Of a stretch of DNA of 64,000 bases, positions 55,255-64,000 are shown piece by piece; position 1 is the first letter of the stretch, and every line of letters starts with the position of its first letter. The notes beneath the pieces were generated by a model. The model saw nothing but the letters and a program-made list of their open reading frames with translations, did no database searches and had not been told where the DNA came from. The DNA comes from Lutimaribacter degradans. GTDB taxonomy: Bacteria; Pseudomonadota; Alphaproteobacteria; Rhodobacterales; Rhodobacteraceae. Where the stretch lies: NCBI RefSeq assembly GCF_023703375.1, contig NZ_JAMQGO010000010.1, forward strand, positions 61,121 through 125,120, read 5' to 3'. Made by a program: the position numbers and the translations under genes.

Positions 55255-56814
55255 TCACTCGGACCATTCGATCATGTCCATCGGGTGCATCGCGCCCCAG
55301 ATGCCTTTTGGCGGGTTGATCAGCCGCTTGTCATAGGCAGTGTGATAGGGGGTCGCGTTGATGTAATAGATCGGCACGTCCTGCGCGATGATTTGCTGGA
55401 ACTCGGCATATAGAGCTTTACGCTTTTCCTGGTCCTGCTCAACGGCTGCGGCGTTCAGCAGGCTGTCCACCTCTTCGTTGCAATATTGCTGGGTATTCGA
55501 CCAGATCACGCCCTCGCGGATGTTCGAGCAAAGATAGGTCCGGTGCACGCCGATCACCGGGTCGCCCCAGTTGAACACCACGTCCATCGTCATTTCGAAA
55601 TCATGCCCGCCGACGCGGCCTGCCCAGGTGGGGAAATCTGGCGCGGCGCGCACGGTCACGTCGATCCCGATCTTTTTCAGCTGCGATTTCATGTATTCGG
55701 CGATTGATTGCTGCTGTTCTTTCGGGCCGGGGATGTAGTCGATGGTCAGTTCCATCCCGTCGCCGTAACCGGCCTCGGCCATCAGCGCGTTGGCGCGTTC
55801 CAGATCGGTATCGTAGGTTTCGATATCGGCGGTGAAATAGGGCGAGCTTTCGATGATGGGCCCCCGCTGTGGCTGGCTGACGCCGCGATGCAGGGCCTTG
55901 GTGATGAAATCACGGTCGATGGCATAGGCAATGGCCCGGCGCACGCGCACGTCCGAGAGCTTTTCGTTGGCGGTGTTGAAGGCCAGCCAGTTCAACGGGC
56001 CTACGGCAGCATACCCCTCATCGGTGACCTCCAGGTGATCGGCTTCCTTAAGACGGCGGATCTCCTGGCTGCCTGCCATGAATGGATACATGTCGGCATC
56101 GCCGTTTTCCATCGCGATCAGCATCGAAGACGGGTCTTTGACGATGCGAATGATGATCTCGTCCAGCTTGGGCCGGCCTTCGATGAAGAAATCGGGATTC
56201 TTCTTCAGGATCGTGGCTTCGGCCGGGGTAAATTCCTCAAGCATGAAGGGGCCCGACCCGACGACATCGGTGGTGTTGCGCGGGTGTGACTTCACATCCT
56301 GACCGTCGCCGTAAATGTGCTTGGGCATGATCGGGGCCAGCGCGGGCGACAGCGCCAGCAGCAGCGCGGGGTGTGGCTGGCTGAGATTGATGACAGCGGT
56401 ATGCGCGTCGGGTGTGTCAATGCTTTCAACAGGGGCGAACATGGACTTGAAGGGGTGATTTTCCTTCGTGGTCATGATCGAAAAGGCCACATCCTCGGAT
56501 GTGATAGGCTGGCCGTCGTGAAAGGTGGCGTCCTGCACAAGGTTCAGCGTCACGCTCATGCCGTCATCGCTGACGCTCCAGCTTTCGGCCAGGTAGGGCT
56601 GCGGTTCCCAGTTTTCGTCATACCGCAGCGGCGAGGCGAATATCTGTGTCGAGGGTACGGCCGTGGCGATGCCTGACTGGACCCCGCCATTCATGTGTCG
56701 TGGTGTCTGGTTCGAGACGATGACAAGCGTTCCGCCTTCGGCCATCACTGGTGCGGCGGACATGGCACTGGCGGCGAATGCCGCGGCCCCCAGCAGACGT
56801 GGAATGAGTTTCAT
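55255..56814 (-). CDS. Peptide-type ABC substrate-binding protein
   Basis: 519 residues from ATG 56814 (GGGAGC site). Sec signal peptide ~1-25 (VMAEGG), then GTLVIVSNQTPRHMNG and the SBP_bac_5 fold (YDENWEPQPYLAESWSVSDDG, TFHDGQPITSEDVAFS). Binds peptides or amide compounds for the Dpp-type importer. Divergent transcription is absent: the LysR gene lies upstream on the same strand. Confidence 0.93.
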   Translation of the reverse strand: MKLIPRLLGAAAFAASAMSAAPVMAEGGTLVIVSNQTPRHMNGGVQSGIATAVPSTQIFASPLRYDENWEPQPYLAESWSVSDDGMSVTLNLVQDATFHDGQPITSEDVAFSIMTTKENHPFKSMFAPVESIDTPDAHTAVINLSQPHPALLLALSPALAPIMPKHIYGDGQDVKSHPRNTTDVVGSGPFMLEEFTPAEATILKKNPDFFIEGRPKLDEIIIRIVKDPSSMLIAMENGDADMYPFMAGSQEIRRLKEADHLEVTDEGYAAVGPLNWLAFNTANEKLSDVRVRRAIAYAIDRDFITKALHRGVSQPQRGPIIESSPYFTADIETYDTDLERANALMAEAGYGDGMELTIDYIPGPKEQQQSIAEYMKSQLKKIGIDVTVRAAPDFPTWAGRVGGHDFEMTMDVVFNWGDPVIGVHRTYLCSNIREGVIWSNTQQYCNEEVDSLLNAAAVEQDQEKRKALYAEFQQIIAQDVPIYYINATPYHTAYDKRLINPPKGIWGAMHPMDMIEWSE

Positions 56815-56923
56815 TGGCAAGCTCCCTGTGGTGACGGTTCTGGTTTTTATTGGACCAAAGGCTAACGATGCGCCTAACCACAGAAAAGCGTGTTTAATGG
56901 GCTCAAAAAAAGTATTTAATGAA

Positions 56924-57847
56924 TTAAGGGTTTAGCACGAGGTCGTCGAACATACCCTGCGTTGAAATATTTTCGCAGATTTCCAGCATCGCTTGCACCA
57001 GCGAAGATCGCCGCGCCGCGTGCGTATAGGCAACGCCGAAAAGCGGTGATTGCACCTGGCCCTTGATGGGGCGTGCGATATAGCCCGCGCCGCCCGTCCG
57101 GTCGAGCGGGCTGCATATGTTCAGTATGGCATTGCCGAATCCGGCTGCAACCAACCCGCGAAGAACCGACGAGGACTTGGTCGTATGTGCCACCTGGAGC
57201 GCAAGACCCTGATCGGCGAAAATCTGGTGGAAGTAGCCCATGGCCGAGGGCAGGTCCAAAAGTACCATTGGATGTTGCGAAAGATCTTTCAGCGTAACGT
57301 AGGGTTGTTGCGAAAGCGCGCTGTTTTCCCGAAGCAACGCGTAAGGCCTTGCCCGAAAAAGAGGCAAGAAGGGCATGGCATCGGGTAATGTACGGCGATA
57401 GGTCAGCGCCAGGTCTATCTTGCCTTCGTTCAACAGGCGGGGCATCGCGCCCAGGTCGGTTTCGATCAGTTCCATGCGAATCGCGGCATGATGTTCGGCG
57501 ACGATTTTCATCAGGCGGGGCAACACGTGGGGGGCGCTGGGGGCGTAGCAGCCAACATGCAGCATCCCTGTCGGATTCCCCGACATCGACATCAGGTCGG
57601 ATTCAAAGACCCGCGCCTGTTTCAGGAAGGCTGCGATGCGGCTGCCCACCTCTTGCCCCATGTCGGTGGGCTGGATTCCTTTTGCCGGCACGCGGCGGAA
57701 CAACTCCTGGCCCACGGTTTCCTCGATCAGGTCCAGCGCCGCGGTGATCGAGCTTTGCGATATGTTCATCTCGATCGCCGCCTTGGCGATCGAGCCGGTG
57801 CGCAACGCGGCATCATAATAACGCAATTGTTTGAGGGTAAAGCGCAT
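56924..57847 (-). CDS. LysR-family regulator
   Basis: 307 residues. N-terminal HTH (LKQLRYYDAALRTGSIAKAAIEMNISQSSITAAL), then the periplasmic-binding-like effector domain. Divergent from the amidohydrolase pair and upstream of the importer, so it probably controls both. Confidence 0.93.
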   Translation of the reverse strand: MRFTLKQLRYYDAALRTGSIAKAAIEMNISQSSITAALDLIEETVGQELFRRVPAKGIQPTDMGQEVGSRIAAFLKQARVFESDLMSMSGNPTGMLHVGCYAPSAPHVLPRLMKIVAEHHAAIRMELIETDLGAMPRLLNEGKIDLALTYRRTLPDAMPFLPLFRARPYALLRENSALSQQPYVTLKDLSQHPMVLLDLPSAMGYFHQIFADQGLALQVAHTTKSSSVLRGLVAAGFGNAILNICSPLDRTGGAGYIARPIKGQVQSPLFGVAYTHAARRSSLVQAMLEICENISTQGMFDDLVLNP

Positions 57848-57849
57848 CC

Positions 57850-57889
57850 GTAAATCCAGTAAATGTTGTTTCGATCCACAGTAAATCCA
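57850..57889. promoter_or_regulatory. Direct repeat between LysR and amidohydrolase genes
   Basis: GTAAATCCA occurs at 57850-57858 and 57881-57889, 31 bases apart (about three helix turns), plus a third GTAAAT at 57859. Plausible LysR binding region. Confidence 0.4.
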
Positions 57890-57946
57890 TTATGCGCGAT
57901 TACAATGCTGCGCTACCCCTGAAAGAAAACTAAGGGGGGCAGGATT

Positions 57947-59575
57947 TTGTCCAGCATTACGGTTTTCAAGGCGCGCAATATCATCACGATGGACAGGAAC
58001 CGGCCGCAGGCCACCCATGTGGCCGTGCGCGAAGGGCGTATCCTGGCGGTGGGCGGCGTGGATTGTGCCGACCAGTGGGGCGCTGTCAGCCATGATGACA
58101 GCCTGGCCGACACCGTGCTGATGCCCGGCTTTGTCGAGGGGCATTGCCACATGGCCGAAACGGTGTTCTGGGAATGGGCCTATGCCGGGTATCACGACCG
58201 GACCGACCCTGACGGGCGGCTTTGGCGCGGCAAGACCGATATCGAAACGGTGATTGCAGATTTGCGCGCGCACCTTGCCACGTTGCCCGACGATGCGCCC
58301 CTGATCGCTTGGGGGTTCGACCCGATCTTTCTTGAAGCCGAGCGGCTCAACCGCTCTCATCTCGATGCGGTCAGCGACACGCGACCGGTGGTGGTGCTTT
58401 ATTCCTCGGGGCACTTGATGTGCGTGAATTCGCCCGCGCTTGCGGCTGTCGGCTACGAGCGACACAGCAATATCGAGGGCGTGATGCGCGGCTCCGACGG
58501 CGAACCGAATGGCGAGTTGCAGGAAATGGCCGCGATGTTCCCCGTGATGCGGCGCATGGGGATGGACACACGCACCCGCAGCCACCGCCCCGATCATGTC
58601 CGCGCCTTTGGTCGTATCTGCCAGCGCGTGGGTGTTACCACGGCGACCGACCTTTTCGCACTGCTGACCGATGAAACCGCGCAGACCCTGTCGGCTACCA
58701 CGGCCGAGCCCGGCTATCCGGTGCGCGTCGTCCCTGCTGTCTCGACCATCCACAGCAGCCCCGAGGAGGTGCGCGCACAGATCGCCGATCTTGCACGGTT
58801 GAACCATGACAATCTGCGTATTGGGCCGGTCAAGCTTATGACCGATGGCTCGATCCAGGGCTTCAGCGCTCGGGTAAAATGGCCGGGCTACGTGGGTGGG
58901 CAGCCCAACGGTATCTGGAACATGGCCCCGGACGAGATTTTCGCAACATGCGAGTTGATGCAGGCCGCGGGCATACAGATGCACATCCACACCAATGGTG
59001 ACGAGGCCAGCGAACTGGTGCTAGACGCGCTGGAGAGGGCGGCACGCAAGCACCCCTGGCCCGGTGCGCGGCACGTGCTGCAGCACGCGCAGATGATGGG
59101 CCCTGCGCTGTTCGCACGCGCCGCCGAAATGGGGGTTTGCGTCAATCTGTTTGCCAATCACATCTGGTATTTCGGCGACCAGCACGCCGCCCTGACGATT
59201 GGCGAGGATCGCGCCGCGCGAATGGATGCCTGTCGCGCGGCACTGGATGCAGGCGTGCACATGGCCATCCACTCGGATGCCCCGGTCACGCCGATGAGCC
59301 CGCTCTTCACCGCCTGGTGCGCAGTGAACCGCCAGACCATGTCGGGCCGCACCCTGGGCGCGGCGCAGTGCATCTCGGTGGAAGAGGCTCTGCGCGCCAT
59401 CACCCTGGGCGCGGCGCACACGTTGAAGATGGATGACGAGGTCGGCAGCATCGAGACCGGAAAGCGTGCCGATTTCGCGGTTCTTGGCGATGATCCCACA
59501 TTGGTCGATCCAGCCACCTTGCACCACGTGCCGGTTCTGGGCACGATGACGGGCGGGTATCTGAACCTGTTGTAA
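57947..59575 (+). CDS. Amidohydrolase, YtcJ-like, first paralogue
   Basis: 542 residues, TTG start with a strong AAGGGGGG site; the aligned paralogue starts with ATG at the same point. Metal-site motifs: EGHCHMAETVFWE, KLMTDGSIQGF (bridging Lys), MHIHTNGDEASE and AIHSDAPVTPMSPLF. Likely a cytosolic amide or cyclic-amide hydrolase. Upstream twin of the next gene. Confidence 0.88.
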   Translation: MSSITVFKARNIITMDRNRPQATHVAVREGRILAVGGVDCADQWGAVSHDDSLADTVLMPGFVEGHCHMAETVFWEWAYAGYHDRTDPDGRLWRGKTDIETVIADLRAHLATLPDDAPLIAWGFDPIFLEAERLNRSHLDAVSDTRPVVVLYSSGHLMCVNSPALAAVGYERHSNIEGVMRGSDGEPNGELQEMAAMFPVMRRMGMDTRTRSHRPDHVRAFGRICQRVGVTTATDLFALLTDETAQTLSATTAEPGYPVRVVPAVSTIHSSPEEVRAQIADLARLNHDNLRIGPVKLMTDGSIQGFSARVKWPGYVGGQPNGIWNMAPDEIFATCELMQAAGIQMHIHTNGDEASELVLDALERAARKHPWPGARHVLQHAQMMGPALFARAAEMGVCVNLFANHIWYFGDQHAALTIGEDRAARMDACRAALDAGVHMAIHSDAPVTPMSPLFTAWCAVNRQTMSGRTLGAAQCISVEEALRAITLGAAHTLKMDDEVGSIETGKRADFAVLGDDPTLVDPATLHHVPVLGTMTGGYLNLL

Positions 59576-59596
59576 CAACTGACGAAAGGGGCACGC

Positions 59597-61225
59597 ATGT
59601 CGGCCATTACCGTATTTCGGGCAAGAAAAATCATAACCATGGACCCGAATCGCCCCGAGGCGACCCACGTGGCGGTGCGCGACGGGCGAATCCTGGCCGT
59701 CGGTGACGCGACCTGTGCCGATCAGTGGGGGGACGTCACCCATGACGACAGTCTGGCCGACAACGTGTTGATGCCTGGCCTGGTCGAAGGCCACGCCCAC
59801 ATGATGGCGGGCGCGATGTGGAACTATGCCTATGCGGGGGTTCACGACCGGATGGACCCCAAGGGCAACTGGGTCAAGGGCAAGCCTGACATTGCCACGG
59901 TGATTAGCGACCTGTCCGAGCAGGAAAAAAGCCTGCCCGAGGGCGCGCCGTTGCTGGGCTGGGGTCTGGACCCGATCTTTTTCGAGGGCGAACGCTTGTC
60001 GCGCCGCCACCTTGACCAGATCAGCAGCGAACGCCCCGTCGCGATCATGTTCTCGAACTTTCACCTGATGTGCGTGAACACGAAGGCGCTGGAACTGGCT
60101 GGCTATGATCGCAGCACCAATGCCGAGGGCGTCGTCAAGGACGCGCAGGGCGACCCCACCGGCGAGCTGCAGGAAATGGCCGCCATGTTCCCCGTCATGC
60201 GCCGGGTCGGCATGGATTTCCGTGGCCTGACGCAAAAGCCCGAAACGATCCGTACCTATGCCGAGGTCTGCATGCGTGCGGGCGTGACCACCACAACCGA
60301 TCTTTACGCGCAGATGGAGGGCGACGATGTGGAAACCCTGCTGGCCGTCACGTCCGAGGATGCATTCTGCACCCGGCTGGTCAGCGTGATGGGTGTGGCG
60401 GGCACCGATCCCGAGCAATCGGCGGCGCAGGCGCTCGAGATGCGCGAGCGGTCGACCGACAAACTGCGGCTGGGGGCAGTCAAACTGATGACCGACGGCG
60501 CGATCCAGGGGTGGACCGCGCGGGTGAAATGGCCCGGCTATGTCGGCGGGCAACCCAACGGCATCTGGAACATGGCCCCCGCCGAGATTCACCGCATGGT
60601 GGCGGAAATGCAAAAGGCGGGTGTGCAGATGCATATCCACGTCAATGGTGACGAGGCCAGCGAGGTGGCAATCGACGCGCTGGCGGCCGCGGCATGTACG
60701 CATCCCTGGCCGGGCGCGCGTCATGTGCTGCAACATTGCCAGTTGATGGGGCGCGACCAGTTCGAACGCTGCGTCGAGCTGGACGTGTGCTGCAACATCT
60801 TTTCCAACCACATCTGGTATTTTGGCGACAAGCATGTCGAGCAGACGATCGGCGAACAGCGCGCCCTGCGCATGGATGCTGCGCGCACCGCGTTGGATAC
60901 CGGCGTGCACATGGCCATCCATTCCGATGCGCCGGTCACCCATCTCGGCCCGCTGTTCACCGCGTGGGTCGCGGTGAACCGACAGACCATGTCTGGCCGT
61001 GTACTGGGAGAGGCGCAGCAGATCACCGTGCCCGAGGCGCTTCATGCGATCACCATGGGGGCGGCCTATACCCTGAAGATGGATTCCGAGATCGGCAGCA
61101 TCGAGCCTGGAAAACGCGCCGACCTCGCGATCCTTGGGGACGATCCGCTGGCGGTTGACCCGGCGGCGCTGAAGGATGTGCCGGTTCTGGGCACGGTGTT
61201 GAGCGGGCAGGTGACGTTTGCATGA
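59597..61225 (+). CDS. Amidohydrolase, YtcJ-like, second paralogue
   Basis: 542 residues, same length as the first copy and closely similar throughout: EGHAHMMAGAMWNY, KLMTDGAIQGW, MHIHVNGDEASE, AIHSDAPVTHLGPLF. The first metal motif reads HAHMMA against HCHMAE, so the pockets differ near the metal. A tandem duplication with divergence. The stop overlaps the CobW-type start. Confidence 0.9.
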   Translation: MSAITVFRARKIITMDPNRPEATHVAVRDGRILAVGDATCADQWGDVTHDDSLADNVLMPGLVEGHAHMMAGAMWNYAYAGVHDRMDPKGNWVKGKPDIATVISDLSEQEKSLPEGAPLLGWGLDPIFFEGERLSRRHLDQISSERPVAIMFSNFHLMCVNTKALELAGYDRSTNAEGVVKDAQGDPTGELQEMAAMFPVMRRVGMDFRGLTQKPETIRTYAEVCMRAGVTTTTDLYAQMEGDDVETLLAVTSEDAFCTRLVSVMGVAGTDPEQSAAQALEMRERSTDKLRLGAVKLMTDGAIQGWTARVKWPGYVGGQPNGIWNMAPAEIHRMVAEMQKAGVQMHIHVNGDEASEVAIDALAAAACTHPWPGARHVLQHCQLMGRDQFERCVELDVCCNIFSNHIWYFGDKHVEQTIGEQRALRMDAARTALDTGVHMAIHSDAPVTHLGPLFTAWVAVNRQTMSGRVLGEAQQITVPEALHAITMGAAYTLKMDSEIGSIEPGKRADLAILGDDPLAVDPAALKDVPVLGTVLSGQVTFA

Positions 61226-62109
61226 GCGACCTGCCAAGGCTGCCGCTGACCGTCATCGGCGGTTACTTGGGGGCGGGAAAGACCACGCTGCTGAATCGTC
61301 TGCTGGCCGAGGATCACGGGCAACGCGTGATGGTGATGGTTAACGATTTCGGGGCCATCAACATCGATGCCGACCTGATCGAAAAGGCCGAGGGTGACAC
61401 GATCAGCCTGACCAATGGCTGCGTGTGCTGCACCATGGGCAACGATCTGTTCATGGCATTGGGCGATGCGCTGGACCGTCGCCCACGCCCCGACCACCTG
61501 GTGGTCGAGGCGTCGGGCATCGCCGACCCGGCCAAAATCGCCATGGCCGCGCGGGCCGAACCCGAAATGGCCTATGGCGGGATCGCCGTCGTGGTGGATG
61601 CGGTGAACTGGCCCGCCCTGGCCGATGATCCGCAGATCGGTGCGCAGATGCAGGGGCAGGCGGCGGTGGCCGACATGCTGCTGGTGTCCAAGGCCACAGA
61701 CGGCCTGCCCGCCGGGCTGGAGGCGCGGCTGGCCGCGCTGTCACCCGCGCCGGTGGTGGACCTGGCCACGGTTGATGCGGTGGCACCGCTGCTTTTGGGG
61801 GGCATCACGCCCGGCGCGGCGCAAGCGCCCAGGCGCGCGCATCCGGGCTACGTGGGCTGGGCGCATGACGGGACCGAAGTGCTGGACCGCGCCGCGCTGG
61901 AGGCATTGGTGGCCGCGGCGCCCGAAGGTGTCTACCGGATCAAGGGCAAGGTGCTGGGCCCCGAGGGCGCACACGAGCTGCATGTCGTGGGTCGCACGGT
62001 CGACATCAAGCCCACGACTGCTGCCCGCACCACGTTGGTGGCCATTGGCCTGGACGGTCGCGTGACGCAGGGCGATATCGCCGATTGGTGGCGGGACGCC
62101 GTGGGCTGA
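61222..62109 (+). CDS. CobW/COG0523-family GTPase
   Basis: 295 residues. GGYLGAGKTT (Walker A), NGCVCC metal-binding motif, VEASGIADP and a SKATD guanine-specificity-like segment. COG0523 proteins insert or handle metals using GTP. Overlap with the amidohydrolase gene (ATGA) suggests it supplies metal to these enzymes. Confidence 0.9.
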   Translation: MSDLPRLPLTVIGGYLGAGKTTLLNRLLAEDHGQRVMVMVNDFGAINIDADLIEKAEGDTISLTNGCVCCTMGNDLFMALGDALDRRPRPDHLVVEASGIADPAKIAMAARAEPEMAYGGIAVVVDAVNWPALADDPQIGAQMQGQAAVADMLLVSKATDGLPAGLEARLAALSPAPVVDLATVDAVAPLLLGGITPGAAQAPRRAHPGYVGWAHDGTEVLDRAALEALVAAAPEGVYRIKGKVLGPEGAHELHVVGRTVDIKPTTAARTTLVAIGLDGRVTQGDIADWWRDAVG

Positions 62110-62280
62110 TTGCGGATCGGGACGCCCCGTTTCGTGCGCTGCGGCAAGCCGCAGGGCAGGCGCCCCGAGGCGTCAAAAACTTTCGGATTAAATTGCCCGC
62201 CGATCACACGTTCTGTCATAGCGTTTCAGCAAGGCAGGCCGAATGCCGCGCGTTGACCCGCCTAGCAGGCGAATTCGCCT

Positions 62281-62640
62281 TCAATCCTGATCGGTCGGGC
62301 CGCAAAACAGCCGATAGAGCAAGCCGATCACCTCGTAGGTGTTCTGGTCGGCCAGGCTGTAATAGATGGTCTTGCCCTCGCGGCGGGTGGTGACCAAACC
62401 CTCTTCGCGCAGGCGGGCCAGCATCTGGCTGACAGCGGCTTGGCGTATCTGTAGCAGCTCTTCCAGCTCGCCCACGGATTTCTCGCCCGAACCGAGGTGG
62501 CACAGGATCATGAGCCGGCCTTCATGCGCCAGCGTTTTCAGATAGGCTGCTGCCGCCTCGGCGCTGCGCGCCATTTCCGAAGGCGGGGCAGGAGGAGCCT
62601 GTGTCGTCAAGTCGTCGATCCGTTTGTTTTGAACGTTCAT
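62281..62640 (-). CDS. ArsR-family regulator, SqrR/BigR-like
   Basis: 119 residues from ATG 62640 (the in-frame GTG at 62670 is possible; ribosome sites are weak at each). Winged helix ILCHLGSGEKSVGELEELLQIRQAAVSQ, LARLREEGLVTTRREGKTIYY. Cys47 (ILCHL) and Cys113 (YRLFC) sit where SqrR/BigR proteins form a tetrasulfide with reactive sulfur. No sulfide-oxidation gene is visible nearby. Lies 26 bases downstream of the dehydratase gene. Confidence 0.88.
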   Translation of the reverse strand: MNVQNKRIDDLTTQAPPAPPSEMARSAEAAAAYLKTLAHEGRLMILCHLGSGEKSVGELEELLQIRQAAVSQMLARLREEGLVTTRREGKTIYYSLADQNTYEVIGLLYRLFCGPTDQD

Positions 62641-62666
62641 AGCATGACCCATCAGGAATTGCGAGA

Positions 62667-63899
62667 TCACCGTTCGCCCGCGGGGGCGCCCCCTTCAAAA
62701 TGGTTCCCATTTGCATAATCGCAAGGCTCTTGCTGCATTTGCAGGTGCAGTCCCGTACCCGTGTAGGGGTGCGCGCGGGCCAGTTCCTCGTCGATCTCGA
62801 TGCCGAGGCCGGGCGCGTCGGACAGTCTGACAAAGCCCTCTTCGGCCCGGATCGTCCCCTTGATCAGATTGTCGTGAAACGGGGTTTCGATGGTTTCGGC
62901 CATCAGCAGGTTGGGAATCGACGTGGCAAGGTGCAGGTTCGCCGCCCATTCAACCGGGCCGGCATAAAGATGTGGGGCCATCTGCGCGCCGAAGGCCTCG
63001 GCCATGCCCGAGAGTTTCTTCATCTCCCATATGCCGCCGGCGCGCCCGAGCGCCGGCTGCAGAATTTCTGCCCCGCCGGTACGTAACAGGGTCGCGAACT
63101 CGGCCTTGGTGGTCAGCCGTTCGCCGGTGGCGATCGGGATGCGCACGGCCTGGGCCACGCGTGCGAAATCCAACGGGTTGTCCGGTGGGATCGGCTCTTC
63201 GAACCAGAGCGGGCTGTAAGGCTCCAGCGCCTGGCCCAGCCGGATCGCACCCGCCGGTGTGAACTGGCCATGGGTACCGAAAAGCAGGTCGGCGCGGTCG
63301 CCCACGGCCTCGCGGATCGCCTTGCAGAACGCGACCGACCGGGTGATGTCGGACATCGCGGGCATATGCCCGCCGCGCATCGTGTAGGGGCCCGCGGGGT
63401 CGAATTTCACCGCTGTCCAGCCGCGCGCCACGGCATCGGCCGCCGCCTCGGCCGCAAGGTCGGGGGATACCCAGAAATCGGTCAGGTCATGCTGCGGCAG
63501 CGGGTAGAGATAGGTATAGGCGCGCACCCGGTCGTTCATGCGGCCGCCCAGAAGGGCGTGAACGGGCCGGTCGCGATCCTTGCCCAGGATGTCCCAGCAG
63601 GCAATCTCAAGCCCGGAAAAGGCGCCCATAACCGTCAGGTCCGGGCGCTGGGTGAAGCCCGAGGAATAGGCGCGGCGGAACATCAGCTCGATATTCTCTG
63701 GGTTTTCGCCCTCGACGTGGCGAGCAAACACGTCGCGGATGACGTGTGTCATGGCCTCGGGCCCGACCGAGGCGGCATAGACCTCGCCCCAGCCGGTGAT
63801 GCCGGTATCGGTGGTCAGCTTTACCAGTATCCAGTAGCGCCCGCCCCAGCCAGGTGCGGGGGGCGATGTGACGATGATATCGAGATCGGTCAGTTTCAT
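62667..63899 (-). CDS. Mandelate racemase/muconate lactonising enzyme-family dehydratase
   Basis: 410 residues from ATG 63899 (AAGGAACC). Enolase superfamily: TAVKFDPAGPY (Lys region), DLLFGTHGQFTPAGA, PLWFEEPIPPDN (Glu ligand), IATGERLTTK (Glu ligand) and APHLYAGPVEW (His). A sugar-acid dehydratase is likely; the substrate is not fixed. In the first metal-ligand region the sequence is GTHG, as in one subgroup that I recall. Confidence 0.87.
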   Translation of the reverse strand: MKLTDLDIIVTSPPAPGWGGRYWILVKLTTDTGITGWGEVYAASVGPEAMTHVIRDVFARHVEGENPENIELMFRRAYSSGFTQRPDLTVMGAFSGLEIACWDILGKDRDRPVHALLGGRMNDRVRAYTYLYPLPQHDLTDFWVSPDLAAEAAADAVARGWTAVKFDPAGPYTMRGGHMPAMSDITRSVAFCKAIREAVGDRADLLFGTHGQFTPAGAIRLGQALEPYSPLWFEEPIPPDNPLDFARVAQAVRIPIATGERLTTKAEFATLLRTGGAEILQPALGRAGGIWEMKKLSGMAEAFGAQMAPHLYAGPVEWAANLHLATSIPNLLMAETIETPFHDNLIKGTIRAEEGFVRLSDAPGLGIEIDEELARAHPYTGTGLHLQMQQEPCDYANGNHFEGGAPAGER

Positions 63900-63951
63900 G
63901 CGCGCGGTTCCTTGGTTTCGTGGTGTCGGATCGCGATGCGATCCGACCGGT

Positions 63952-64000
63952 GGGGGGGCGGTTCCCCCCCGCGCGCAAAGCGCCACACCCCCCCCGGGAT
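63952..64000. repeat. Intergenic GC-palindrome repeat, copy C (cut by window end)
   Basis: GGGGGGGC...CCCCCCC (63952-63968) followed by ACACCCCCCCCGGGAT (63985-64000). The ATTTTTGG part expected next lies beyond the window. Confidence 0.6.

Noticed and set aside
59021..61237. 738-residue open frame on the minus strand across both amidohydrolase genes
   Set aside because: Antisense to two clear enzymes; the translation is His/Arg-rich with no recognisable domain, as expected from GC-rich codon bias. Its apparent internal repetition only mirrors the gene duplication.
1..64000. CRISPR arrays, insertion sequences, phage genes, rRNA
   Set aside because: None seen: no regularly spaced repeats, no transposase or integrase frames, no rRNA-like stretch.

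Overview
The window reads as a GC-rich alphaproteobacterial chromosome segment, most likely from the Rhodobacteraceae (Roseobacter group). Reasons: a complex I NDUFS4-type protein gene, the Hsp20 + DUF1150 pair, the lgt-midA-pgeF order, many TRAP, Liv and Dpp-type importers, an ectoine-type aspartokinase end, and a GC-rich palindromic repeat followed by a GGTATTTTTGGCAAGAGGAA-like core in intergenic gaps. No phage, insertion sequence or CRISPR array was seen.

Layout. 1-0.36 kb: 3' end of an aspartokinase. 0.5-3.3 kb: TAXI receptor plus fused TRAP permease. 3.4-11.5 kb: housekeeping and stress genes (DsrE-like periplasmic protein, ettA, zinc-ribbon protein, cold-shock protein, a 24-residue lipoprotein precursor, rhodanese, TIM-barrel isomerase, uvrB with a LexA-like site, NDUFS4-like gene). 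11.5-13.2 kb: a lower-GC patch with an atypical receiver protein, an XRE regulator, a dyad operator and tRNA-Arg(TCT). 13.2-14.4 kb: M20 amidohydrolase.

14.5-31.1 kb is a catabolic block. A minus-strand livJ / acyl-CoA ligase / livFGMH set faces a plus-strand set: acyl-CoA dehydrogenase, a monooxygenase-Old Yellow Enzyme fusion of the 2-aminobenzoyl-CoA monooxygenase/reductase type, SDR, MarR, enoyl-CoA hydratase, a second acyl-CoA dehydrogenase, benzoate-CoA-ligase-like enzyme, small ligand-binding-fold protein, thioesterase and RidA. Together they suggest anthranilate (or a related 2-substituted benzoate) uptake, CoA activation, dearomatisation and beta-oxidation-like breakdown, with RidA placed to remove the enamine nitrogen.

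31.2-39.3 kb: CocE-type hydrolase, a complete Dpp/Opp-type importer with a fused double ATPase, and an alkaline-phosphatase-superfamily hydrolase. 39.4-50.9 kb: housekeeping (dtd, purK, purE, DUF465, Hsp20, DUF1150, sulfate activation, trxB, Lrp, Hint protein, a 50-residue protein, pgeF, midA, lgt, ubiK-like). The sulfate-activation ORF is unusual: an EPS-associated MarR-like winged helix runs in frame into a complete ATP sulfurylase-APS kinase. 51.3-62.1 kb: a second Dpp-type importer, a LysR regulator, two tandem amidohydrolase paralogues and a CobW-type GTPase, which look like one peptide/amide scavenging unit. 62.3-64 kb: a persulfide-sensor-like ArsR regulator, an enolase-superfamily dehydratase, and a truncated copy of the intergenic repeat.

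All functions are inferred from reading translated sequence and motifs; no database search was run.
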